The position numbers and the translations under genes are program-made. Below the pieces are notes generated by a model that saw nothing but the letters and a program-made list of their open reading frames with translations, was not told the DNA's origin and did not search any database. A DNA stretch of 64,000 nt from Torreya grandis (taxonomy: Eukaryota > Streptophyta > Pinopsida > Cupressales > Taxaceae). Positions 8,965 through 21,102 of the stretch are shown here, piece by piece. Where the stretch lies: positions 124,001-188,000 of the forward strand of contig JARHVA010000460.1 in the NCBI GenBank assembly GCA_037957365.1, given 5' to 3'. The stretch's first letter is position 1, and each line of letters starts with the position of its first letter.

Positions 8965-11900
8965 TGTAACTATTTTCACTCCTTTAGGAGATTCCTATCT
9001 CTCCTCATCCAAGTGGCACAATGGAAACATCTCACTTATTGTGGGTGAACAATTTGGTGAGATGAATCTCTAGAAGTGCTAGTTCCCTTAATACACTCTT
9101 TGAAACACTCTCCTATGTATCAAATTGACATGAAAAGGGTTAATAAAATAAACTAATAAAACTAAAAGGTGATGCACCAATATTGAAATTCCTCCTATTG
9201 ACTGAACTTATACTACTTAGAGCACAATAAATCTTCTTTCACACAAAACTCACAATTCAAGGTAGGTTATTGCATCAATGTTTCATATGACAGGTTCGAG
9301 AGGCATGTTGATATATAAGAAGGATAGTGAATGATATTTTTAATAATTAAGTCATAATTCACTTCTAAAACTCTCACACACTAAGGAAGAACACTAACAA
9401 ATACCAGAAATAATTACTTTTTTACATACTTGGTGGACAATAAAAGACGTGCTAGAAAAGATTAGCTTTCACTAGAAAAGATCAATAAGATTTGCATCCA
9501 GACTCAACTATGAAGTATTTAAGTAGGAAAATTCACTTTTTTATTGATTCAAGAGTCATTCAAGTATAAAATTGGCCATATTTTTTCCATTTACCAATGG
9601 AGGCTGATCAAAAGAGCCAAAAAGTTCAATATTTATAGCATTGTGAAGAGGGGTGAGACAATGGAAGTCCAAAGGTCAATTATAAACTTGTCAAGATAAT
9701 AAAAAAGGATACATATGCATGATAAGAGGATGTGGGATGAACCGTGCAAGGTCAAGAAGCACAAGCATCCATATAGGGCATGAAACTCTTACAAATTGGC
9801 ATAAAACTTTTGCAAATTAGCTTATAAAACTTGCCTTCATGATTGACCCTATTTGAACATCCAAAAAATAAATAGGGATAGATATAATGATTGGAATGAA
9901 TGGGAAGGTTTTCATAAATGCCTATACATGCATTTATTATAGGCCTAGTCATCAAGAATCATTTGGAAATGAGCTATCACTGCCTGCACTCTAAGAAACT
10001 CCTCTTTCATGCACCATACACACTTGGATTCCAAAAAGGCATTATTTTTACATAAAAATCCACATGAGGAAGTAAATGACACTTTTAAAGACCCTCTATG
10101 GCCTTATACTACTTAGGTGTACCTTAAAAGGACATCCAGTTGAGGTTTTCACACTTCTCACCCTCATGTTAACTATGCTAGTTTTAACTAGATGAGATGA
10201 AGCTATTTTTTTTCATACTTAAGTATTTTTTCAAATAATAATATGACCATATGGAGTTATATTAATTATAAATATTACTCCAAAACTTAATTTCATCTTT
10301 AGACCTATTATACAACCTACAAAACACATAAAATGGTTAAAAGTACCCTATTTTACACCCTGTTCATAATATTCCATACAAAAAAAAAAGTATGGGAGGA
10401 AGCCATAGTAATTACTTTACAATTTAAAATAAATTTAATGTTCAAAATATATCATCTTGATATCTCTCCATGATTGTTTTCTCCATCGGATCTTGACTAA
10501 GGGTTTTCAAGGGTTTTAGCCAGTTTTCCTTCTTAAACTTTGTTCATAAAATCCAACATTATAAATACAAAAAAATAACACAAAAATGATGTTATGAAAC
10601 CCTACTAACCCATTCATATCCTTTTTTACCCATACATAGTTTCATAGGAGATATGAGCACTTGAAATCACCTTATCGAGCTTGTTTCCACCTTTCCTCCA
10701 TGTTTAGACTGTCTCTAAGCTAAAAGTAGTTTTCATTTTAAGTTTATTTACATACCAAAAACTCATAAATGTATAAATAAATTCCATAAAAATTATCAAA
10801 TCAGATAGATATATTAATAATAAATAGAAGTGAGGTTAGAGCCCTAATTGGCTCTAGGTCTCCTCAAGGCCTAATGGGCTTAGCATGCACCTTACTAGTT
10901 TGGGCTATTTGGACTAATATATCATGGTTGGGTTGGTGTAATATTAATTTTGACACCTCATTAAAGCTCAAAATTTAACCACACAATTTCCCCAACACTC
11001 TTTTCATTTCTTCCTCTCATTCACCAATTAGGCTTAATGGAAGCTTGTCTAGTTAGATTGTGTGCAAGGGTATTTTGGTCATTTTGAGAGGTCTGAGCCT
11101 GACCTAGTTATCTCTATAACCTATTTGTATTTAATACAATTCAATATATGTTTCTTAATGTTTCAAAATACTTATATCAAATTCCTTTGCCCATTTTGAC
11201 TTTAATAGCTTGTTTTAACAAACCCTGATTTTCTTGATTAGCTGACTTTAGAGACAAAATAGTGAGGTATAAAAATCTTATCCAAGGAAAAGTGAATATT
11301 TTTTTAGTTTTATAAGTCCTAATGAGAATTTTTATTGAATTTTTTATCTGTATTCATCCAATTAGATACCTAACCAGCTCAAAATGCCCAAAAAGGCCTC
11401 CAAAAAGAACTATTTCTTGCATTTTTCTCAAATCTACCTAAGAATGACCTCTCCAGGATAAACCAATTCTATTAAGCTTTCACAACATGTTACTAATATC
11501 CAATTCATGATAATTAATCTTTTAATTATCACATAAACCCTATCCCTCTTTGGATTCTTCATTCTCACCTATTGAGCAAAGAGTCCTAGTGCAACTGTAC
11601 AGATTGATATCTTTGGTTAGGAGGAAAAGTGGGTGATCATATTTAAGGGGGGTATTAGAGATTTTATGAACACCCCTATCAATAATGAGCCATTTTTATT
11701 TTATTTTAACCCTCTTCCACCTATTTATCATACTCACCTCTTACCTTCACCAAAACTGTACCCTGTTGTAGGTGTATACAGGGTTTCTAGAGGTTTGTGT
11801 AGGCTTATTTTACATTGTTTGAAGCTTATGAATTTTATCATGATATTAATAGTGGTAATCATAGGTTATATCAACATGTTAACCTACCTTTAATATATTT

Positions 11901-14276
11901 ACAATCACCTTGATATCAAAAATTGAGTTTCCTCTATCATGATTATGAACCATGCCTTCTTTGACTCCTGTAGATGAGCATTTACATATTTGAACCTTGG
12001 TCATGATATATGAGAACCTATATTGAAGCTTGATAGTCATATAGTATCTAATTATACTATAATTCAACTTATATTGGCTGAAATACCACTAAAACACCAA
12101 GTTTATTCCATTGTCTACTTATTTTGCTGTAGGTGGACATTTTTCCTAATAAGGGACAACTGCAGGTGTCCATGAAATTTGAAACACCAGATTGCAGCAT
12201 CATACAAATGGTCTTCATACAATTTTGTTCACCACTTAATACATGGGACCAATCTAGTCATCATCAAATGACTTATTTGGTTTTGAGATGCCAATTCTCA
12301 TTCAAGCTTCCAACCCTGTAGAGATTAAAGCAGAAATTTAATGTTTATGGATGCATCTTTGAGGCCTGCAACTTCTATGCTTTACTCACATTATAACCTC
12401 CATACTTGGAAAAAATATTATCCATACTAAATTCTATTATATTTATAAATTTATATTCTTTTAATACCCTTTTCAAACATGTTGTAAACCCCTTGGACCT
12501 CTATTTTCACTTTTTGGGGAAACATTCCCAGAATTCAGTCTCTCCTTGCTAGAAGGTGATTTTTAACTTTGATAAGGCATATATAACTTTAAAATTTACA
12601 TATTATGATCCTTTAAACATGTTAAGTATTTACGATGAGTTTCATCACTTGTCTAGCATTTCAAAATGGATACTTAACCCCTTCTAAACCACTTGTAGGT
12701 GTGGATTTTTAGTGTATACAAATAGTGCACAAAACATGGGTAATATGCATTTAGACATCTTATGAGTTTTATATAGTTATCAAAACCTCAAATTCACTCT
12801 TCATGATTCAAAAGGATTGAAACCATCACTAAGCTCTTTACCCTTGTATGGCATCATCAGGATAAGTTGTATGTGTACTTTGAATGGTATGGAGGCAGTA
12901 TGTGAAATGTATGAATAGTGGTATCATTACCTTGACTTTTTAACCAACTCCATGATCTTAAAAAGATCCCAAATGATGAATAATGATATAAAATGATTGA
13001 GGAAAGATTTACACCTTGTTTCAACATTTGAAAACTTCTTTGAAAGAACCTATAGGTGCACACTCTAATGGTAAACTATGTGTATTTTGTATTTGACTAT
13101 CACAATTACCTTTTACACTCTTTGGTAGATCCAACCTATTTAATCCTACTTATAAACTCAGATAAACCTCTTGATACTTCCAATATAATTCTATGAACAC
13201 ACTAAACATGTTACACACATGTGATCAACATGAATCCAAGTGAGATTGGGTAAAGGGCTGGATATGAGGTATTCATGACTACACATTTAATCAAAACATG
13301 GTTTTTGAGACTAAACATGGAGTGAGATGATAATATGGCATTGATACCTATGAGACACCATATTACACCTACATGAGACCTCTATGTGAAATCAACATTA
13401 TAAAAACAAGAATAACTTTGATTGAGACTACACATGGTGGCACCTTCGTACAACATGAGATACTTTGCTCATCCAAATATGATGAAAAATGAAATTAAAC
13501 ATGGAGATCATCTGATAAGATATCCTACATCTTATGGAGTCAACATCACTAACTAGTTTCTACAAACTTGCCCAAAATGGATCAAACCCTATAGGGTGCA
13601 TGAAACAAAAAGGAGATAAGAATAGTCAACTTCATGGGGATGTTTCATAAATCAAAAGACATTATTTTTAAAAATAGTGTCATGGAAATGTATGTATTTG
13701 AGTGTGCTACCACCTCCCAAAAGTATTTGACCTGAAACCTCTTCATTTATTCATACCAAGCACAAACCTGATGGTCACTTTTGTATGTCTAAAAATGCAA
13801 AGAAGGATAAGAATGGTTTTGGATTATAAATGGAACTTCCATATCATGTGAAAAATTTAGATGAGTGTTAGGAATATAAAGATACATTTCATCACCTTCT
13901 CCCATGGGCCGTACAAGTTCTAAATGCTCACTTTTTTAGTTGGTTTCCTGGGTTTCATTTAAACAACTTGAAATATTATTTTGTAACTAACATCCATAAT
14001 AGGGAATGTTACCTCATTTATTTTTGAAAGTAAAAAAGGATACCTAGACACCTTGGGAACTATTCCACTTGCATTTATGACCCCTAAAATCCCACTAAAT
14101 GACCCAAAATGCCAAATAAAATTATGAAACCATGACTAAGGATAAAAAACTTTAGATAACATCAATTAAACCATAATATATCCTATGACAAAGTATTAAC
14201 CCCCTAAAAATATAAAAAAACAAATTTTATTCTTATAGGGGTCTAAATTTGACCTAAAAGTCAAATTTGGTCAACA
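8965..14276 (-). repeat. 3' LTR of the gypsy element (about 5.3 kb)
   Basis: Plus-strand ends are TGTAACTA at 8965 and GGTCAACA at 14276. It aligns along its length with 21103-24601, except that about 1.84 kb (roughly 11421-13255) has no counterpart in the other LTR. No credible gene is seen inside; the short open frames are not conserved between the LTR copies. Confidence 0.82.
11421..13255. other. LTR segment absent from the partner LTR
   Basis: Similarity between the two LTRs breaks after CCTCCAAAAAG (about 11410) and resumes near ATGAGGTATTCATGA (about 13267). In the right LTR the junction is at about 23553-23580. It is either an insertion here or, more simply, a deletion in the right copy, which shows a repeated CCAATTAGG at its junction. 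No terminal repeats or protein similarity were recognised inside. Confidence 0.6.
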
Positions 14277-14524
14277 AAATGGTGACTCATAGGGGTAGTA
14301 TGCCTGCTATAATAAAGGCCAATAACCTTAATAAATCCATGGGATAGGGAGTCAATTAAATATTGAATACAAATAGATAGGAATTTCCTAAAACACACAC
14401 AAACAACCATAACACACCAAGAAAACACAAGACAAAGGAAGACAAAAACAAGACTGACACATGTGCATATACACTTAGGAAAAACAAGGAAACAACAACT
14501 ATGTAAAAGGGGAGAGGAGAACCT

Positions 14525-16157
14525 TAGTAGTAATGTTTGAGATATATCCCATTGACTAGGTTATGAAGCTCCTCTCCATCCAACTTTAAAATTTGGAAAG
14601 CATTGTGTTTCTTGCATTGAGTGATGACATAAGGGGCACTCCACAAAGCATCAAACTTTGTTTGTTTTCTAGGCTTATCCCTATCTTCATCCCACTTTAT
14701 AACATTGTCCCCCTATTGGAAGCTTCTTGGCATGGCTTTATTATCAAAGTATCTCATTGTTTGGTGTTGATGAGCCCTCATAGTTTGCATATCTTGATCT
14801 GTTGTTTCTTCAATCTCCATTAACTAACACAACTTGAACTCCATGATTTCACTTTCCATCAACTCCATCTAGTGAGTGATTCGAGAAATATTTTAGGCGA
14901 TGGTTCTACCCCAATTGGTGGCAGAACTTCTAGGAGCCATAACTTTTACATCGTAACTCCATTTGACTCCCCATTTAAACTGTTGGAAAGATAATAATGA
15001 GGACCCCCAAAAAATCAATAGAAGTTCCCTAAATTTCAATTTTAGTAGTGTAGTCTAAAAATAGTAAGTTTTTAAAAATAGTAATTCCTTGAATTCTATA
15101 TTATTGTAAAACATGGAAGTCGAAGCACTTAATCTCCCTCAAGATTGGTGACCTTTCACATCCTTCTCCCACCTTAAAAACATATATAAATGAAGATTTA
15201 ACCCAAAATGGAAATTAGATATCTCTTCTTAGAGATAAGCATATGTTCAGATCTACAAATTTTGATGAATAAGACATCTCTTCTCAGAGATAACATTATT
15301 GTTATTGTGTTGTTCTTGTTTCTTGAATTATCTTTTAACCAAATCTTTTAAGTTTTGGATCAATGAGATCCAAGGCTGGTAACTCAAGTGAAATAGTTAG
15401 TCTATCTTCTCTCCCATAAATAAGAGTATATGGTGAGTTTCTAATGGCTCTTTTGAGGGTGATTCTATCAGCCCAAAGAGTTGTCTTCAACTTGGAATGC
15501 CAAGTTCTTAGGTTTTCCTCCATTGTCATCTTTATAATCCTAATTATATTACTATTAGAGTACTCAGCTAGTCCATTACCTTTTGGATAATAGTTGGAGG
15601 AAGTACTAAGATAAATTTTATGCTTTAAAGTCCACTCATTTGTCGATATTCCAAGGAAATCCAATGCATTAACTAAAATTATTATTGAAGGAACCCCAAA
15701 CCTTATCACTATGCCTTCATAGAAGTCTAAAACTAAAATTTAATTTGCTTAATCAAGAGATACAACTACCACCCATATTTTAAAGTAATCTATATCAATC
15801 AACACCCACTTGTGGCCAACATTAAAAGGTGGGTTCATTAGCCTATGAAATCTAGACCCAATTGCATAAAAGGTTATTCTACTTGTATTGGATGAAGAGG
15901 TAAGGCTAAAAGATTTAAATTACAATCATAGAGAGCACATTTTTGACATTTCCTTACCTTAGCATGGGTGTCTTTGAACAAATTTGCCAAAAATATCTAG
16001 CTCTCATAATCTTAGTAGCCATGGTTCTTGGAGCAAAGTGACCACTGGCTAGTCCATCATGAAACTCAAGAAATATTCTCAACCTAATCTGATTCAATAC
16101 ACCTAAAAAACATACCTGATAAGTCCTTCCTAAATAACACTCCATCAATAAGTACAT
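14525..16157 (-). pseudogene. gypsy integrase (zinc-binding, core and C-terminal domains), degenerate
   Basis: The N-terminal zinc-binding region reads FHDGLASGHFAPRTMATKIMRARYFW (16069-15984) with the His residues readable. The core at 15709-15335 includes RFGVPSIIILVNA, where IITDNG is usual, so the second catalytic Asp is lost, and then YYPKGNGLAEYSNSN and the STLWADR-like stretch. The C-terminal domain reappears at about 14740-14533 (IKWDEDRDKPRKQTKFDALW, then PYVITQCKKHNAFQILKLDG, ending YLKHYY). Between 15330 and about 14890 the frame is lost in an AT-rich segment with two twin hairpins, possibly a small insertion. Confidence 0.85.
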
Positions 16158-17482
16158 ATAGATTAGATTGTAATATTAAGTACATTGTTTTACCTCTATC
16201 TAGACCTTATGGACACTCACCGGTTTGAAGAGAATGGATCATTTCTTGTGTCCAACTCCTCATTGATGAATATGTAGTTGTCATATGATAATAATGAATT
16301 GATAAAACAACTTCTTTTTGTTTACTTCAAATTTAAATCAAATTTCTCACATAATCCCTTCCCTTTCACTAGCTTGGTTGTCTTAATTTCTACATCATAC
16401 TCCATCACTTTTGTGATCCAACCAACCCTTTTTTCATTCAAATCTCTACTCAAAAGGAAGTATTTGACACTAGGATGAGGTGCCAATATATTAATCTTAT
16501 TTTTAGACGAAATATGCCTAAAATTATTTATACTTTAGACTTATAACAACTCAAAGTACCTGCTTCTCTACATAGGTGTATCTTACCTCATAGCCTTCCA
16601 ATCCCTAGCTAAAGAAGGCAATAGGCTGATTCAAGTTTTCTTAATGTGATTGAATAAGCATGGTAGATATTACCTCTTCATTTATAAAGGTATACAAGTT
16701 TAAATCCTTTGATAAATTAGGACTTTCAAGAGTTGGGGCTTGAGAAATAGCTTGCTTGATCTCTTCAAAACTTTCATTCCTTCTCCTTGTCCAAGTAAAC
16801 ACTTCATCTTTCCTTAGCATGAAGGTTAAAGGCTTAACTAAATTAGAAAATCAGGAATAAAATTCCTTATGAAATTCATTTTTACAAAGAAACTTTGCAA
16901 ACCTTTTTTATGGTTGGGAAAATTCAATGCCAAGATTGTACTCACCCTTTCAGGATCTATGGATACACCTTTTTTTGAGACTATATGTCCAATTTTTTTG
17001 CCTTCCTGGGTAAAAAACACACACTTAATTGGGCTAAGAGATATTTCAAACTCTCTATATCTCTCAAAACTCTTCCTAAGGTGAGTCAAATGGTCCTTTG
17101 CATCCTTAGATAAAACTATGATATCATCAAGATACACCAACACTATATCATTTATTAGACCTTAAAAATCCATATCCAATGCACATTCAAATGTTGCACC
17201 AGCATTAGACAAACCAAAAGGAATTTTACTATAATATTATGTACCCCATTTAGTAGTAAATTTTTTCTTATATTGGTCATTTTTTTTTACCAAAATTTAA
17301 TTAGACCTAGAGTATACTTCAAAGAGTGAGAACCTTTCACTATATTCCATAATTTGAAATATCTTCTCCATGGAAGGAAGAGGATAATTTTCATTCAAAG
17401 AAACTCTATTCAAATATCTAAAGTCAACACATAACCTGATTCCCCCATTCTTCTTCCTTATGGGACTAAGTTTTCCAACCAA
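16158..17482 (-). pseudogene. gypsy reverse transcriptase and RNase H
   Basis: RT motifs in order on the minus strand: KKNGGIRLCVDFRYLN (about 17458-17411), NYPLPSME, KIPFGLSNAGATFECALDMD (about 17230-17172) and the catalytic box VYLDDIIVLSKDAKDHLTHL (17137-17078). Then come FEISLSPIKCVFF, IGHIVSKKGVSIDPERV and INF/NFIRNFIPDF. The RNase H connection is weakly readable down to about 16340 (KYFLLSRDLNEKRVGWITKVMEYDVEIKTTKLVKGKG). A frameshift and stop lie between 17297 and 17250. The YLDD box is intact but the gene is dead. Confidence 0.88.
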
Positions 17483-17929
17483 GATGAATGCTTAATAGGA
17501 AACATAATCTTAGACTCAATCAATTTTGTAAGCTCCTTTTTCATGAGAGGCTCAATCTTAGGATTGATTGGCCTTTGCCTTTACTTGATAGGATTATTTT
17601 TCTCATATATCTCTATGGTGTGTTGAGATAAGTTTGGATCAAAGCCTTTTAAATCATTATACTCCCATGTAAAGACATTAGAAAATTACTTGTATAACTC
17701 AATAAAAGCTTATATTTCTTCTCTAGTACATACCTTCCCAAGAGCAAGCAACCTATCCTTGAATATTTTTACTCTTTAATAGTTTTATTTAATTTTAGAC
17801 AAGTTTACCTTTCCATTTTTAAACTGGTCATCATCATTAAAGATACTCTCAAGTGTGACTAAGCATTTAGGGACCTTATTTTTATTCAATTGTACAATAT
17901 CCCCTCCACATTTTTGTTGTAGTTTAGAC

Positions 17930-18470
17930 TAATTCTTTGAAGAAAATTCTACCTCCTCTTATATAAAAAGAAATATTTATTAGTCACTATCAAAAAATTT
18001 CCAATTAGTGATATTATCAGGTATATAAGACCTTAATATCAATTTAAGATGAGGCTACTTTTTATCCTCTCTTATCCCTTTTAGAGCATCAAAATCAGCT
18101 CCAATTGATACCAACCTATCAGCATGTGTTATTATCTTTTCTTGGGATAGATTAGATGTTGAAGGCTTGAAAATATTCCACAAGATCCTACACTCTATGC
18201 TTATATGACTTAAAAAAAGAGTTATTAGTCATGTTTTGGCCTCTCACTTAATTCAAAACTAACTCACTATAACCATACACATGTAACTCTTTCACACCTC
18301 TTTTCCTAGCCCACTCAAGGCCATGAATGAGGGCCTCATATTCCACCAAATTACAAGTACAAGTGAAGAGAAATATAAAATTATATTAGTACATTTAATT
18401 GGATGGAGAAACTAACATTGCTCTACCACCTGCCCCAATCTTGATTCTAGATCCATTAAAAAATAGTTGT
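17930..18470 (-). pseudogene. RNase H-like domain between protease and RT of the gypsy element
   Basis: Minus-strand reading gives LFFNGSRIKIGAGGRAMLVS (about 18457-18398), then CNLVEYEALIHGLEWARKRG and VKELHVYGYSELVLN (about 18355-18250), then a YKHRVWDLVEYFQAFNI-like stretch and a PRK motif. This is the pattern of the extra, archaeal-type RNase H of Tat-lineage elements (FDGS, NNxAEYEAL, YGDSELV). Two catalytic Asp positions are changed (FNGS, GYSE). Stops interrupt it. Its place upstream of RT and downstream of protease is notable; the ordinary RNase H remnant lies after RT. Confidence 0.72.
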
Positions 18471-18892
18471 CATAAACCATCCTTGTTTTCATTTAGTTTC
18501 ATCAAATTTGCCATGAAAGAGTCCTATTCGTGAAGGAAAGACATTCCAAGGCCAAATTACTCTATGAATTTGTAAGGATCATGCTCATAATTCTCAACTC
18601 CCCATTGATATAGATACAAATCAAAAACTCCTTCAAGAGAATAAGTTGGAGATTGGTCCATGTGAAGCTCTTTCTCATCTAGAATGTCATAATTGACATT
18701 TGCATCTTTAAGCATGTAGGGCTCTAAATTATTGTGATGGATATGATTAGATTAAATATTCACCTTGGTGACATACTTTATCCTAAAAACCATAGATGAC
18801 CAATTGGCTTCCAATTATCCACTTATCTTGTCTATAAACTCTATTGACAAACAAAAAGCAAAGTATGGAGGTAAATCTACAACAACCACATC

Positions 18893-19180
18893 CTAAGGGA
18901 TGGAAAAAGTAGGATAAGAATGTAAAATAAAATTTAAATCCTTGATCACTCCCAAGGTCTTTTCTAGTGATCCATCCAATTGTATAACTCCTTTAGCTAT
19001 TGGTTCATACTTGAGGCCTAGTTTATCTACTATTGACTTAGGCATAACTGAAGTACTAGCCCCACTATCTATGATACAATTGTGAACTAGGAAATCACCA
19101 ATGATCAAGGATAGGTAAAATGGAGGAGTTTTATCAGTTTTATTCACTTGTCCATTAATGGGCTGAGGTCCATTCACCAA
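18893..19180 (-). pseudogene. gypsy aspartic protease
   Basis: A 95-codon open stretch with a retropepsin-like active site: LIIGDFLVHNCIIDSGASTS is a clear D-S-G-A loop, followed by MPKSIVDKLGLKYEPIAKGV and QLDGSLEKTLGVIKDL. The active-site triad is intact. It lies between gag (right) and the RNase H-like segment (left). No full pol frame joins it to RT. Confidence 0.85.
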
Positions 19181-19429
19181 AATAACATTTTCAGTCCTAG
19201 TTGATCCAACTTATTTACCTAGTCCTAGCAATTCCTTTTTGAGAATATCCATTTTTCATGGTAATTTCAATGAATACCATAATGAAATATTCATGTATTA
19301 TTTATTAATCCGATCCAAAACATTCATAGAAGGGTTTATCACCTTGAAAGTCTCCTTAGAAGCACTAGTACCTTATGGTGTAGCATGTGAAGATGGATGT
19401 GTAGGAGCTGGCCTTGAATTCTAATTTTT

Positions 19430-20770
19430 TTGTTTTTATTACACCTTAAGATTTGAGTTAGACCCACCTACCATTGGAGATGATGTAGGAGTCAAAATAG
19501 GTCCTTGAGTTTCCCCTTGTTCCTCTTCAACAACCCTCTTCTTAGACCTAGTGTTAGAAGATACACTCGCATTCACATTATTTGAGTTTCCCACATAATT
19601 TATGGCACAAAATTCTTCCTCTAAATGATTCATAAGGGTAGAATCAGATTGTGTTTATCCATTTTCTACCCAAAATTTCATTGGCATATCAAAAATCTGA
19701 GCTTGAGATACTTGACTACCTTGCATTGTCATGGCTTGACTAGGAATTTCATTAGCATATGCAACTTGGCCTTGAACTTGGTCATAGGAAGGATAACATG
19801 TTTTTTCTTGAAAAACGTTTTTTTGAGTGGGAACAAGATCTCTAGAAAATGATAATGGAACATTGGTATTCAAACTTTGGTAAGGTCTATCTTGAGTTAT
19901 TTGACACTATCCTTGAGAATTACCTTGAAAAGGAGGCCTACTCACTTGTCCAAACTGATTATAGGGATGATAAGGACTATAATTTTTAGATTTTTATCAT
20001 TTGAGAGAAACCAATTCATTGGTAACACTTTGGCGAAAACTCTTGGCTTCATGGATATCATTGGTAGGGGCAATGGTAGACCTTTCTTGACTATTAGGAA
20101 AAGGAGCTAAGGTAGGTAATGTAAATTGACTAGGAGGCTGTAAATTAGGGGAAAATGTCATTGGTGGTCTAAGAGCAATCTTCCCTACTTGAACAAGATA
20201 ATTCTTAGAATTAGTAGCTATCTCATAGGTAGCCAGAAGTGTATTTCCACCCATGGATTGGATCATCATGGCTACATCACTATTCAATGATTTTAGGTAT
20301 TATAAGAAGGCATAATTTATAGTAGGTCTCACAAGGGCTGGGATCCTATCCCATATTTTTTGAAATATTGAATTAAAATCCTACATAAACTATTATGGGG
20401 CCCTCTTAACAGTTTTTAATTTCTCGGCTAGTGACAGATGATCACTCTTCTCTTCAAACCTCTTAGAAAATAGGTCTTTTAGTTCATCCCATGAAGCAAT
20501 GGAATTAGGAGGTAGAGTTCCATACCAATCTAAATCTTTTATTTTGAAAGACAATGCCAATAACCTAATAAATACATTATATTGAGTGATTTTATGGATT
20601 CTAAAGTTTGATATGCTTCTGATGTGTTTAATGGGAGTAGTAAGACCTTCTCCACTTAAATATGGAACACTCCTAAGGGATTCTCTAGGAATTTGGTCAT
20701 ATTAGGAAAGATTCAAAGGAGATGATCTAGTGAAGGTTGAAAAGGTTACCTCCTAGCCATATTGGAATGT
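19430..20770 (-). pseudogene. gypsy gag
   Basis: Starts near 20766 with a short ATG frame (MARR then TAA). The retrotrans_gag-like body is readable through stops (FKIKDLDWYGTLPPNSIASW near 20560-20500, then DELKDLFSKRFEEKSDHLSL). Further on are LNSDVAMMIQSMGGNTLLAT (20287-20225), a proline- and glutamine-rich tail with FSPNLQPPSQFTLP, and a Ser/Thr-rich basic segment NTRSKKRVVEEEQGETQGP (about 19560-19500). No CCHC knuckle was recognised. Confidence 0.8.
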
Positions 20771-21076
20771 ATACTATGGGTATTAGGGGTTAAACTAATT
20801 AGAAACTTGGACTTCTTAAACACCAAATCCTTTGAATAAGGATTAGTATTCAAAAATTTGAATCTTTTGAAAAAATACAAAGGTAATTTCACAAACTAAA
20901 AGGGTATGCCTTTAGTAGCATACCTGGTGGTCACCTTTGGCATGGAAATTAAGGACTAGTCTATAACAAAAGAGTTTAAAACATAGTGGAGTCACTAGGT
21001 ACTAAATGCAGATGTTCTTGTTGCTATAGATATGCCAAGACTAGCACCAATCTTAGATAATCTTCTAGGACTTAGA

Positions 21077-21096
21077 GTACCACTGAGTGTGCCAAA
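21077..21096 (-). other. Primer binding site of the gypsy element
   Basis: The minus strand reads TTGGCACACTCAGTGGTACT, nine bases after the LTR end GTGACA. A TTGGC-type start shortly after the LTR is usual for plant gypsy elements. I did not assign the tRNA. Confidence 0.7.
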
Positions 21097-21102
21097 AATT
21101 CT

